A stretch of 11,843 nt of DNA, from the NCBI GenBank assembly GCA_905236085.1, contig CAJOOD010000145.1:1-11843 (forward strand), in the 5' to 3' direction. The DNA is from an uncultured Bacilli bacterium. Its GTDB lineage: Bacteria > Bacillota_I > Bacilli_A > RFN20 > CAG-826. The notes below the pieces were generated by a model. It ran no database searches, was not told where the DNA came from, and saw nothing but the letters and a program-made list of their open reading frames with translations. Position numbers and translations under genes: made by a program. Positions within the stretch are counted from its first letter, which is position 1; the number at the start of each line of letters is the position of its first letter. Shown in pieces: positions 1 to 6,103 of the stretch.

Positions 1-356
1 CAATCATAACTTCTTCTCCAAACTTTAACTTGTTCTTCACCATATTTTTCTGCGGTTTCAGCTTTATTTAAACCTTGTAAGGCACCATAATGACGTTCGT
101 TTAATTGCCAAGCTTTATAAACTGGTAAATAATTTAAATCCATCTCATCTAAGATAGCATTTAAAGTATGAATGGCTCTTTTTAAATATGATGTGAAACA
201 AACATCAATTTTAACACCTTTGGCTTTTAATCCTTCGCCAGCGGCTTTGGCTTCTTTACGACCGGTTTCGCTTAATTCAACATCAGTCCAGCCAGTAAAT
301 AAGTTGAGCTTATTCCATTCAGATTCACCGTGTCTAACTAAAATTAATTTGTACAT
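1..356 (-). CDS. gpmA: 2,3-bisphosphoglycerate-dependent phosphoglycerate mutase, N-terminal part (cut by window edge)
   Basis: Interconverts 3- and 2-phosphoglycerate in glycolysis, in the cytosol, through a phosphohistidine intermediate. About 118 residues are visible. The protein opens [15 protein letters not shown], where RHG carries the catalytic histidine (His9). It continues with [20 protein letters not shown] and [11 protein letters not shown], all hallmarks of the cofactor-dependent mutase family, and ends at VKVWRRSYD. The full enzyme is normally about 230-250 residues, so roughly half lies beyond base 1. The ATG at 354-356 is supported by an AAGGAGA ribosome binding site (364-370) 7 nt upstream. 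It has its own promoter (398-426) and is separated from the 77-residue gene by a terminator, so it is probably a separate transcript. Nothing unusual is visible in the part present. Confidence 0.95.
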   Translation of the reverse strand, partial: MYKLILVRHGESEWNKLNLFTGWTDVELSETGRKEAKAAGEGLKAKGVKIDVCFTSYLKRAIHTLNAILDEMDLNYLPVYKAWQLNERHYGALQGLNKAETAEKYGEEQVKVWRRSYD

Positions 357-397
357 GATTTTATCTCCTTAAATTCCAAATTTTGTAGGCCATTATT

Positions 398-426
398 ATT
401 ATCTTATGTTAGTTGTTTTTTATCAA
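398..426 (-). promoter_or_regulatory. Probable sigma-A-type promoter of gpmA
   Basis: On the minus strand, TTGATA (421-426) and GATAAT (398-403) are separated by exactly 17 nt. Each hexamer differs from the housekeeping consensus at one position. Transcription would begin about 35 nt before the gpmA start codon, leaving room for the AAGGAGA site. This is the best promoter match in the window. Confidence 0.6.
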
Positions 427-460
427 TAAAAACAAATAGAAATATTTAGGTTCAATATAT

Positions 461-485
461 AAAAACAACCAACATAACGTTGGCT
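461..485 (-). terminator. Rho-independent terminator after the 77-residue membrane protein gene
   Basis: Read on the minus strand, AGCCAAC and GTTGGTT form a 7-bp stem (one G-T pair) around the 5-nt loop GTTAT, followed by GTTTTTAT. It lies 10 nt past the stop codon of the 77-residue gene and upstream of the gpmA promoter, so it separates the two transcripts. Confidence 0.65.
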
Positions 486-495
486 GAATTATTGA

Positions 496-729
496 TTATA
501 AATTTGTTTTTTCGGAATTATTTTTATAAGCCTTATATGTCTTTCTTTGTAAGACTATCATCCAGACAATAAAGGCAGGGATGAATAAAATGATTCCTAA
601 CAATAGAGATATCGTTAAATATATAACGGCTAAATTTGGTATTAAATAAATCGAAATAGGTAACATAACTTTATTATAATTTTGTTCAAAGATTTGTAAA
701 TAATTTGGTTTAATTAAATTTAAATTCAT
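496..729 (-). CDS. Small hydrophobic membrane protein, function unknown (77 aa)
   Basis: I do not recognise a family. The protein has a short polar N-terminus (residues 1-20). A long hydrophobic stretch from about 22 to 60, interrupted by a proline near 31 and another at 51, would give two closely packed membrane helices. The tail is Lys-rich and cytoplasmic-looking (61-77). Its start is odd. The ATG directly follows the T-run of the upstream operon's terminator (TTTTTTATG), with no Shine-Dalgarno sequence. The next in-frame ATG (Met22) also lacks one. A promoter would have to overlap the hairpin or the end of the lipoprotein gene; a weak TTGGTA with AATTAT 17 nt later is possible. Alternatively it is expressed only by terminator read-through. 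A dedicated terminator immediately after the gene and the clear transmembrane pattern argue that it is real, but the start is uncertain. Confidence 0.55.
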   Translation of the reverse strand: MNLNLIKPNYLQIFEQNYNKVMLPISIYLIPNLAVIYLTISLLLGIILFIPAFIVWMIVLQRKTYKAYKNNSEKTNL

Positions 730-764
730 AAAAAAGAGGCGAGTTTTGCTAATAATTCGCCTCT
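730..764 (-). terminator. Strong Rho-independent terminator ending the VTC-DUF4956-lipoprotein operon
   Basis: On the minus strand, GAGGCGA pairs perfectly with TCGCCTC. The stem can extend to about 11 bp with AATT/AGTT-type pairs and an outer A-T pair, leaving an 8-nt loop, and is followed by T6. It starts 9 nt after the stop of the lipoprotein gene, and its T-run ends exactly at the start codon of the 77-residue gene. Confidence 0.8.
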
Positions 765-773
765 ATAATATTT

Positions 774-2480
774 TTACCAACCGTGTCCTCCTGGGCCGCC
801 TCCACCGCCTGGATTACCGTTTCCTCCTGGAGTACCAGTACTAGAACCATATAGATAACTGCTCAATTGACAGGAATATGATTGAGAACCAACAGTTACT
901 GTATATGTTCCGGATGCAGATGACATTTCTGGAGTGGATACTACAACACTAGAGAATGATTTACTCGCAGTCCAAGAATAACTACCACATGTGATTTTTG
1001 TGTTACTAGAACCGCTCGCGGAATTAAGTAAGATTGAGCCTTGTGTAGCACTTGAGAAGTTCATAGCCATACCACTTGATCCTATCGCACATAAGACACC
1101 ACCAGTTATTTTCGCACTGCTATCATAATCTAAAGCACCATTATCATTACCAGTAGGTCCTTCTACAAATACACTTCCACCAGACATAGTGAGTGTTCCA
1201 TTAGCATCAAGCCCATCACCAGAACAATTGACATATATATCGCCACCAGAGATATTTAATTGACCAGTACTACTTGTTGACCAGCCAGAGCCATCATTTC
1301 CACCAGCGGCATTTAATCCATCATCGCTAGCTACAACATCAATATCTCCGCCAGATATGTTAATATATGTGGCTTCTAAGCCTTCATATGATTTGGTGAT
1401 ATTGATTGTCCCATTACTAATAGTTAGATAATCATCCGCGTGCATTCCATCATCATTACTAGCTATAGTAAATGTTCCACCAGTCACTAATACTGTGCCA
1501 TTAGAATGAATGGCGTCGTCAGAACAATTTAATGTAAATGTGCCTCCAGAGACTAATATACCTCCATTAGTGTTATCTTCTGATGTGCATTTTAATCCTT
1601 TAGATGAGGTTGAACTACTCGCGGTTTTATTTGATCCTCCACCTGATGTGATATCTATTGTGCCTCCTATTGTTTTTAAATAATAGCAAGCGGAGATACC
1701 ATCACCAGTGGAAGTAATATTTATTGTGCCGCTTTCCATATAGAAGTAGCCATCACCTTCATCGTTTTCCACGTGAACTCCATCAATTCCAGAATTAATT
1801 GTTAAGGAAGCATCAGCGATAGAACAAGATTCATTAACATCAATTCCATGTCCTTTTGAAGCGGTGATGTTATAAGTACCGGCGATAAATTTAACATCGT
1901 CTTTACCAACAATTCCGTTATCTGATGATTTTACTGTTAATGAACCATTTCCTTTAAAAATTAAATCATCTTTAGAGAAGATAGCTCCATCGACATTATT
2001 GCTATCGATTTGTGTAAAAGTATTAGTGTTACTAACCGTATTATTTCCATCTAATACCACATAAACGTTTTTAGCATTAGCTACATAAATTCCAGCAAAT
2101 GTCTTAGATGTGATTGAGGCATCACTTAATATCAATGTGACATTTTCATCCGCGGCATCTACGACTATATAGCCATCAGCAATACTACCAGTTATTAAAT
2201 ATGTCCCCTTTTTAATAATTGTCGCTACATTGTTATTTACACTGACTCTGGTAGTATCATCGCAAGCAATAGAATTGCTAGATAATGTGATCGCTACATC
2301 GTATTCGCTTACATCAACACTAGATGTATCTTTATCAGAGAATTCATCACTGTTATTGCTGACATCGCTTTGTCCGCCCGTATTAGTTCCCCCATTATTT
2401 ACGTTGGAGCAGCTCATTAATAGTCCTGTTAATGATAGAATCAAAAGCGGTAAACTTTTGTATAATTTACTTTTTTTCAT
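774..2480 (-). CDS. Surface lipoprotein with Cthe_2159-type (DUF4353) carbohydrate-binding beta-helix
   Basis: A secreted, lipid-anchored protein. The signal peptide has the basic start MKKSKLYK, a hydrophobic core and a lipobox LMSC, making Cys24 the likely lipidated residue. A Ser/Asn/Asp-rich linker follows (about 25-57). From about 60 to 480 there are repeated short strands such as SGGDIDV, ESGTINI, SNGTINI, SGGTFTL, TGGTFTI and SGGSVFV, separated by acidic turns (DDAIHSN, DDGMHAD, DDGLNAA, GDGLDAN). This pattern is typical of the Cthe_2159 parallel beta-helix family, whose Clostridium thermocellum member was reported to bind cellulose and pectin-like polysaccharide. A small beta domain follows (about 480-545), then a Gly/Pro-rich tail ending GGHGW. 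GGAGG (2487-2491) supports the ATG. It is last in an operon with DUF4956 and VTC proteins, 31 nt downstream of DUF4956. The ligand here is unknown; the acidic turns could equally bind Ca2+. Confidence 0.88.
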   Translation of the reverse strand: MKKSKLYKSLPLLILSLTGLLMSCSNVNNGGTNTGGQSDVSNNSDEFSDKDTSSVDVSEYDVAITLSSNSIACDDTTRVSVNNNVATIIKKGTYLITGSIADGYIVVDAADENVTLILSDASITSKTFAGIYVANAKNVYVVLDGNNTVSNTNTFTQIDSNNVDGAIFSKDDLIFKGNGSLTVKSSDNGIVGKDDVKFIAGTYNITASKGHGIDVNESCSIADASLTINSGIDGVHVENDEGDGYFYMESGTINITSTGDGISACYYLKTIGGTIDITSGGGSNKTASSSTSSKGLKCTSEDNTNGGILVSGGTFTLNCSDDAIHSNGTVLVTGGTFTIASNDDGMHADDYLTISNGTINITKSYEGLEATYINISGGDIDVVASDDGLNAAGGNDGSGWSTSSTGQLNISGGDIYVNCSGDGLDANGTLTMSGGSVFVEGPTGNDNGALDYDSSAKITGGVLCAIGSSGMAMNFSSATQGSILLNSASGSSNTKITCGSYSWTASKSFSSVVVSTPEMSSASGTYTVTVGSQSYSCQLSSYLYGSSTGTPGGNGNPGGGGGPGGHGW

Positions 2481-2511
2481 ATCAAACCTCCACTATTTTT
2501 AATAAATTTGA

Positions 2512-3195
2512 TTATAAAACTTGATTGTTTCCAACATATGGCATTACCGCGACTTCTAGATTTCCATTGGTTAATCTAACATCGTCGATTAATGATTTGA
2601 TGTCGGATAGATTTTTCATTCTGATACGAATTTCAATTTTATATAAAGAACCCATATCAGAAGTTTTAACTCTAATAACTTCGTGTTCAGTGGTGTAGTG
2701 ATTAAGAGTGTCTTTTAATACTTCTTCATAATTGACATCTTCTGGCATGGTGACTTTTAATAATCTTTCCGCTCTTTCGGCCTTATGGTTGAAGATTGGA
2801 AGATAAGATAGCCCAATATATAATCCTGCGGCAAGGAGTAATAAAGCTACACCATAAGCTAGATAACCTTGACCAAAGACAATACCAGAACCCATCGAAG
2901 CTAATAAGGCAAGCATCTCACTCGCGCTTCCAGGAGCGCTTCTAAATCTTATAGCAAAGAAGCATCCACCAATGGCAAGTCCTGCTCCAATACCAATATT
3001 TTCTGAAGCGAATATGACAATTGTTGCGATTAATAATGGGGTAATCGCATCAACGATATAAAAGCCTTTACTGCTCTTTAATTTAAAGGAGATGGCCCAG
3101 GAGAATAATACTCCAGATACCGCTGCGACTAAGACCATTAAGAAGTAAGTTCCAACATCTACGCCGTTGGAGAATATCGTTTCGAATAAGACCAT
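2512..3195 (-). CDS. DUF4956 family integral membrane protein
   Basis: A 227-residue membrane protein of a family without an established biochemical function. Hydrophobic segments lie at about 15-37, 45-64, 66-83, 94-110 and 112-133, giving four or five helices. The conserved family motif RFRSAPGSASEM (83-94) sits between the third and fourth segments. Residues 140-227 form a soluble alpha/beta domain (KVTMPEDVNYEEVL onward). DUF4956 genes are recurrently found beside VTC-domain genes, as here. The start codon lies 37 nt inside the 3' end of the VTC gene, so the two are probably translationally coupled; an AAGGAAGG stretch (3205-3212) precedes the ATG. Family and context make it the likely membrane partner of the VTC enzyme, for export, anchoring or gating of its product or substrate. 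That role is inference. Confidence 0.85.
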   Translation of the reverse strand: MVLFETIFSNGVDVGTYFLMVLVAAVSGVLFSWAISFKLKSSKGFYIVDAITPLLIATIVIFASENIGIGAGLAIGGCFFAIRFRSAPGSASEMLALLASMGSGIVFGQGYLAYGVALLLLAAGLYIGLSYLPIFNHKAERAERLLKVTMPEDVNYEEVLKDTLNHYTTEHEVIRVKTSDMGSLYKIEIRIRMKNLSDIKSLIDDVRLTNGNLEVAVMPYVGNNQVL

Positions 3196-3932
3196 AATTC
3201 TCTACCTTCCTTTCTTGTTTGTACTTCTTTTTTCTTGTTTTCGTTTTCTTTTATTAATTTGTAAGCTTGACCATATTTGGAGAAGCTTCCTTTTTTAATA
3301 TGCCCTTCGCTTAATATTTTGGTTAGCCATAATGGCATATTATGGAGGACTTTAATCTCTAGAAGAACAGTATCTTCATCTAAGAGAAATCTACCATCTA
3401 GATTCGTATGTAGATTAAGATCAGTTGTTCTAAATCTAGGATTGAAGTCGAAGGTGACTCTTACTTCTCCTCCATTAGGTTCGAAATAAGATTCTCTTTC
3501 ATAGATAATTAGAATTTTTGGTTCTAAATCCCCATAATAATCGCGGAAATATTTGAGTTCTCTAGCGATTTGTTTATCAGGACCATCATTCTTCTTATTC
3601 ATGAAATCCATCGCATCTTGTTCTAGCATCGATATACGTCTTTTATATACTAGACCTTCGGCTTTTCTTTTCATTTCTAAGAAACATGGTTGTCCTTCTT
3701 TAACTAAGCCATAACTTCTAAGACGCAATTTCTCTTTATAAATAGGCTTATCTAGAGACCTTCTAATCAGCAAGGAATCTTTAGTGTCATAATAGATAGA
3801 TTGAATTGTCGATATGCCGAATTGATCTACCTGCATATGGCCTTTTACAGCTTCTTTGAAATATTCATAATCTTCTCTAGTCAAGATATATTTGAGTTCA
3901 TATCTTTCGAATACTTCGCCTTTTTCCGCCAT
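3159..3932 (-). CDS. VTC-domain protein, polyphosphate-polymerase-like (triphosphate tunnel fold)
   Basis: A 257-residue cytosolic-type protein related to the catalytic domain of yeast Vtc4, which makes polyphosphate from ATP inside a basic tunnel. Tunnel motifs appear in order: ERYELKY (9-15), IYYDT (46-50), KLRLRSYG (68-75, two tunnel arginines), FLEMKRK (84-90), YKRR, YERESY (144-149), RVTFDFNPRFR (158-168), LLEIKV (190-195, metal-binding glutamate) and FSKYGQAY (217-224, tunnel lysine). Counterparts of the Vtc4 catalytic Arg, Lys and Glu residues therefore all seem present, so it should be active as a nucleotide/phosphate-chain enzyme. The yeast SPX regulatory domain is absent, as is usual in bacteria. 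The ATG has an ideal AAGGAGG (3941-3947) 8 nt upstream. It is first in an operon and overlaps DUF4956 by 37 nt. The true product (polyphosphate or another phosphate-transfer product) is not shown by sequence. Confidence 0.87.
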   Translation of the reverse strand: MAEKGEVFERYELKYILTREDYEYFKEAVKGHMQVDQFGISTIQSIYYDTKDSLLIRRSLDKPIYKEKLRLRSYGLVKEGQPCFLEMKRKAEGLVYKRRISMLEQDAMDFMNKKNDGPDKQIARELKYFRDYYGDLEPKILIIYERESYFEPNGGEVRVTFDFNPRFRTTDLNLHTNLDGRFLLDEDTVLLEIKVLHNMPLWLTKILSEGHIKKGSFSKYGQAYKLIKENENKKKEVQTRKEGRELWSYSKRYSPTA

Positions 3933-3952
3933 GACTTTGTCCTCCTTGTGCT

Positions 3953-3981
3953 CATATAATATATGGCGAAACTTAAAACAA
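3953..3981 (-). promoter_or_regulatory. Candidate promoter of the VTC-DUF4956-lipoprotein operon
   Basis: On the minus strand, TTGTTT (3976-3981) and TATATG (3953-3958) are 17 nt apart, followed by the AAGGAGG ribosome binding site. The match is moderate and other spacings in this AT-rich stretch are possible. The -35 region overlaps the 11-bp direct repeat at 3970-3991. Confidence 0.35.
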
Positions 3982-3991
3982 ACTTAAAAAA
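3970..3991 (-). repeat. Tandem 11-bp direct repeat, possible regulator (PhoP-like) box
   Basis: On the minus strand TTTAAG occurs twice with 5 nt between (3983-3988 and 3972-3977), so the period is 11 bp, one helical turn. The flanking bases repeat too: AACTTAAAA occurs twice on the plus strand. Hexamer direct repeats at this spacing are the layout of PhoP binding sites in Bacillus (TTAACA-like). TTTAAG is an imperfect match, so the assignment is speculative. Confidence 0.3.
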
Positions 3992-4003
3992 TAGAAATAA
4001 ATG

Positions 4004-4018
4004 TGAAATAATATTCCT
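4004..4018 (+). promoter_or_regulatory. Extended -10-like element abutting the exoA start codon
   Basis: TG-A-AATAAT lies with its end exactly 6 nt before the exoA ATG, which would place the transcription start on the start codon itself. No Shine-Dalgarno sequence is present. The 15-nt block matches the one directly before recN (10624-10638) at 12 of 15 positions. No convincing -35 is seen, consistent with an extended -10 promoter. Confidence 0.4.
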
Positions 4019-4783
4019 ATGAAATTGGTTTCCTTTAACGTTAATGGCATTAGAGCCATCTTACAAAAAGACTTCATCCGTGATTTTAATAATCTTGACG
4101 CGGACATATTTTTTATCGGAGAAAGTAAATTTAGCGAAGACATACATTTAGATTTTCCTTTCGCTCCTGAGAATTATTTCACCTATTGGACCGTTTCTAA
4201 ACTTAAAAAAGGTTATTCAGGTGTAACAGTGTTTAGCAAAAAAGAACCATTAAGCATACATTATGGTTTAAAAGATGAAAAATATGATGAAGAAGGTCGC
4301 ATTATTACCTTAGAATTTGATAATTTCTATTTTGTAGGAGCCTATGTACCTAACGCTGGAGATGGATTAAAAAGATTAGATTTTAGAATGCAATATGAAG
4401 ATGATCTTCTAGATTATTTAAAAGAATTAGATAGCAAGAAACCACTTATCTACACCGGTGACTTAAATGTCGCTCATAAGGAAATAGATTTAAAGAATCC
4501 AGAAACAAATAGACATAATCCTGGCTTTACCGATGAAGAGAGAAATAAATTCTCGAGACTTCTCGCTAATGGATTTAAAGATACATTTAGAGAATTATAT
4601 CCTGAAGAAGTTAAATATTCTTGGTGGTCATATCGTATGAACGCTAGAGCTAAGGATGTAGGCTGGAGAATTGACTATTTTATCGTATCTGATAGATTAA
4701 TGGAAAAAGTAAAAGACGCCAAAATCCATAATGATATATATGGCTCAGACCACTGCCCTGTAGAATTAGATATTGATTTATAA
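4019..4783 (+). CDS. exoA: Exodeoxyribonuclease III / AP endonuclease
   Basis: A DNA base-excision repair nuclease that cuts at abasic sites and degrades 3' ends, using divalent metal. At 254 residues it is full length for the ExoA/Xth family. Family motifs in order: FNVNGIRA (6-13), the metal-binding glutamate in IGESK (usually QETK), GYSGVTVFSK, EGRIITLEF, YVPNAGDGLKRLDFRM, TGDLNVAH with the catalytic Asp/Asn pair, NPGFTDEER, SWWSYRMNARAKDVGWRIDYFIVS, and the C-terminal SDHCPVE containing the catalytic His. All key catalytic residues are present; the Q-to-G change before the metal-binding Glu and the Phe in place of Trp at the start are mild variants. It is divergent from the VTC operon with 86 nt between the start codons. 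It lacks a Shine-Dalgarno site and may be leaderless. The gene symbol follows Bacillus subtilis usage. Confidence 0.95.
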   Translation: MKLVSFNVNGIRAILQKDFIRDFNNLDADIFFIGESKFSEDIHLDFPFAPENYFTYWTVSKLKKGYSGVTVFSKKEPLSIHYGLKDEKYDEEGRIITLEFDNFYFVGAYVPNAGDGLKRLDFRMQYEDDLLDYLKELDSKKPLIYTGDLNVAHKEIDLKNPETNRHNPGFTDEERNKFSRLLANGFKDTFRELYPEEVKYSWWSYRMNARAKDVGWRIDYFIVSDRLMEKVKDAKIHNDIYGSDHCPVELDIDL

Positions 4784-4790
4784 AGCGAGC

Positions 4791-4806
4791 AAACGGCCGT
4801 TTTTTT
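4791..4806 (+). terminator. Possible terminator after exoA
   Basis: The 12-bp perfect palindrome AAACGGCCGTTT begins 7 nt after the exoA stop and runs into seven T residues. As a hairpin the stem would be short (about 4-5 bp with a GGCC loop), so it is weaker than the terminators on the other strand. Position and T-run favour the call. Confidence 0.45.
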
Positions 4807-4856
4807 ATGCAAAAGTCCAATATTTATGTAAAATTTAAAAATGCTCAGAAAATTAT

Positions 4857-5207
4857 ATGGAAAGATTAGAGATTCTTGAAACCGCAAAAACATATATGAA
4901 TAAGACAGTTAAAGTATATGTTGATAGACCTATTGGATATAAACATAAAGGTATCCTATATACTTTAAATTACGGCTACATCAAAGAATTTAAAGCCCTG
5001 GACGGCGCATATCAAGATGCCTATATTTTAGGCGTTGATAAACCAATAGATATTTTCGAAGGCAAAGTTATTGCAATTATTCATAGATTTGATGATGTAG
5101 AAGATAAATTAGTTGTATGTGCCTTAAATGAGAATTATAGCGACGAAGAAATAGTACAATTAGTTCGTTTCCAAGAACAATATTTTAAGCACGAAATAAT
5201 CCGTTAA
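4857..5207 (+). CDS. Short family I inorganic pyrophosphatase-like protein
   Basis: A 116-residue protein resembling the core of soluble family I inorganic pyrophosphatases, which hydrolyse pyrophosphate to phosphate with Mg2+. Recognisable parts are VYVDRPIG (20-27), LNYGYIKEFKALDG (37-50), QDAYILGVDKPI (53-64), GKVIAIIHRFDDVEDK (69-84) and a C-terminal FQEQYF helix (105-110). Similar short proteins annotated as inorganic diphosphatases occur in Clostridia. Classical enzymes are about 160-180 residues. This one lacks their N-terminal segment with the Glu/Lys/Glu substrate contacts, and the signature D-x-D-[PE]-x-D reads D49-G-A-Y-Q-D54, so the middle metal-binding Asp is Ala. Asp79/80, Asp83 and Lys84 could match the later catalytic set. 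Activity is therefore doubtful; it could bind phosphate compounds instead. There is no clear Shine-Dalgarno site before the ATG. It is convergent with nnrD, 2 nt apart. Confidence 0.7.
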   Translation: MERLEILETAKTYMNKTVKVYVDRPIGYKHKGILYTLNYGYIKEFKALDGAYQDAYILGVDKPIDIFEGKVIAIIHRFDDVEDKLVVCALNENYSDEEIVQLVRFQEQYFKHEIIR

Positions 5208-5215
5208 TATTATTT
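5194..5215. terminator. Weak AT-only hairpin at the convergent gene ends
   Basis: AAATAAT (5194-5200) and ATTATTT (5209-5215) form a 7-bp all-A/T inverted repeat with an 8-nt loop. It covers the stop codons of both convergent genes, which are 2 nt apart. It is the only terminator-like structure in this junction and could work in both directions, but it has no G-C pairs and a poor T-run. Confidence 0.25.
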
Positions 5216-6103
5216 GTTTAGGATATTATTTAACACTTCTCTTACATTATCAGCGGTATCAGAGGCTAGCATTGTGACTTCATTATTTTTATCTCTAGCT
5301 AGATCTCCAGCAAGACCATTAATATATACCGCTCCCGCGGAAGCTTTTAATAATTGATGAGCATTATTAACAGTAATGGAGGCTAATATTCCTGATAAAA
5401 CGTCCCCGCTTCCCGCTTTTGCCATGCCAGGATTCCCACATGTTATTTCATAATAATCATTGTCATCACAAACATATGTGGTATGACCTTTTAATACCAC
5501 TATGACGTGATTCTTTTTGGCGAATTCTCTTGCTAATTCTAATGGTTTAGATTTTATTTCTTCTATATCTTTATTGATTAATCTAGAGAATTCTTTAAGG
5601 TGAGGAGTCAATATAATAGAGGCGTTACTAGACAAGAGGATATTGTTGTCTTCTTTAATTAGTTCACTTAAAGCGTTTAATCCATCCGCATCGATTATGA
5701 GATTACCTTTATAATTTTTTAATAACCATTTGATGGCCTTTTTAGTCTCATTGTTGTTTTCAATCCCCATTCCTATAGCAATGCTTTTTAAATTATGAGA
5801 TAAGTCTAGAAATTCTTCTTCTTTAAATAAGATATGGCCATCTACTTCGCTTAAAGGATATAAGGTGGATTCTAATATTAAAGGTATAAAAGTGGTTACT
5901 AAAGTCCTGGGTGTGGCTAATTTAACTACACCCGCACCTGATATTAAAGATGCGGATGCCATATTAGCGAGCCTAATAGCCCCACTATATCTAATCGAGC
6001 CACCAATTAAGGCTATATAACCAAAATCTCCTTTATTCGCGTTGATATCTCTTTTAGGAAATAAAGATTTAATATCATCAATTTCTATTTTCATTTTTTG
6101 CAT
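5210..6103 (-). CDS. nnrD: ADP-dependent (S)-NAD(P)H-hydrate dehydratase
   Basis: Repairs damaged nicotinamide cofactors by dehydrating S-NADHX/NADPHX back to NADH/NADPH with ADP hydrolysis; cytosolic metabolite repair. At 297 residues it is the stand-alone ribokinase-fold YjeF C-terminal domain; the NnrE epimerase domain is absent. Motifs: KGDFGYIALIGGS (24-36), ASLISGAGVVKLATP (51-65), DADGLNAL (138-145), ILTPHLKEFSRL (164-175), VVLKGHTT, and GNPGMAKAGSGDVLSG (223-238) containing the anion hole and catalytic Asp234. All expected residues are present. It is last in the operon. Its first ATG lies 26 nt inside the thioesterase gene and the alternative Met4 17 nt inside; neither has a Shine-Dalgarno site, so translation is probably coupled to the gene before. 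Confidence 0.93.
   Translation of the reverse strand: MQKMKIEIDDIKSLFPKRDINANKGDFGYIALIGGSIRYSGAIRLANMASASLISGAGVVKLATPRTLVTTFIPLILESTLYPLSEVDGHILFKEEEFLDLSHNLKSIAIGMGIENNNETKKAIKWLLKNYKGNLIIDADGLNALSELIKEDNNILLSSNASIILTPHLKEFSRLINKDIEEIKSKPLELAREFAKKNHVIVVLKGHTTYVCDDNDYYEITCGNPGMAKAGSGDVLSGILASITVNNAHQLLKASAGAVYINGLAGDLARDKNNEVTMLASDTADNVREVLNNILNK

Noticed and set aside
172..372. Open frame on the plus strand opposite gpmA
   Set aside because: It is antisense to a clearly recognised gene, has no ribosome binding site and no recognisable protein pattern.
1150..1900. Repeated short motifs that could be taken for a repeat array or CRISPR-like region
   Set aside because: The repetition is at protein level (SGG-type strands and acidic turns of a beta-helix) within an intact reading frame; DNA spacing and sequence are not constant.
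2230..2502. Open frame on the plus strand opposite the start of the lipoprotein gene
   Set aside because: It arises from the Ser/Asn-rich coding sequence on the other strand; no family features, and it covers the lipoprotein's signal peptide and ribosome binding site.
6060..6103. Possible use of TGA as tryptophan (genetic code 4), since the thioesterase gene ends at TGA followed by another TGA
   Set aside because: Tryptophan at conserved sites is TGG throughout, all other genes read cleanly with the standard code, and the TGA gives the expected thioesterase length.
6078..6103. The thioesterase/nnrD overlap as a frameshift or fusion
   Set aside because: Both proteins are full length for their families on either side of the overlap; this is ordinary gene overlap with translational coupling.
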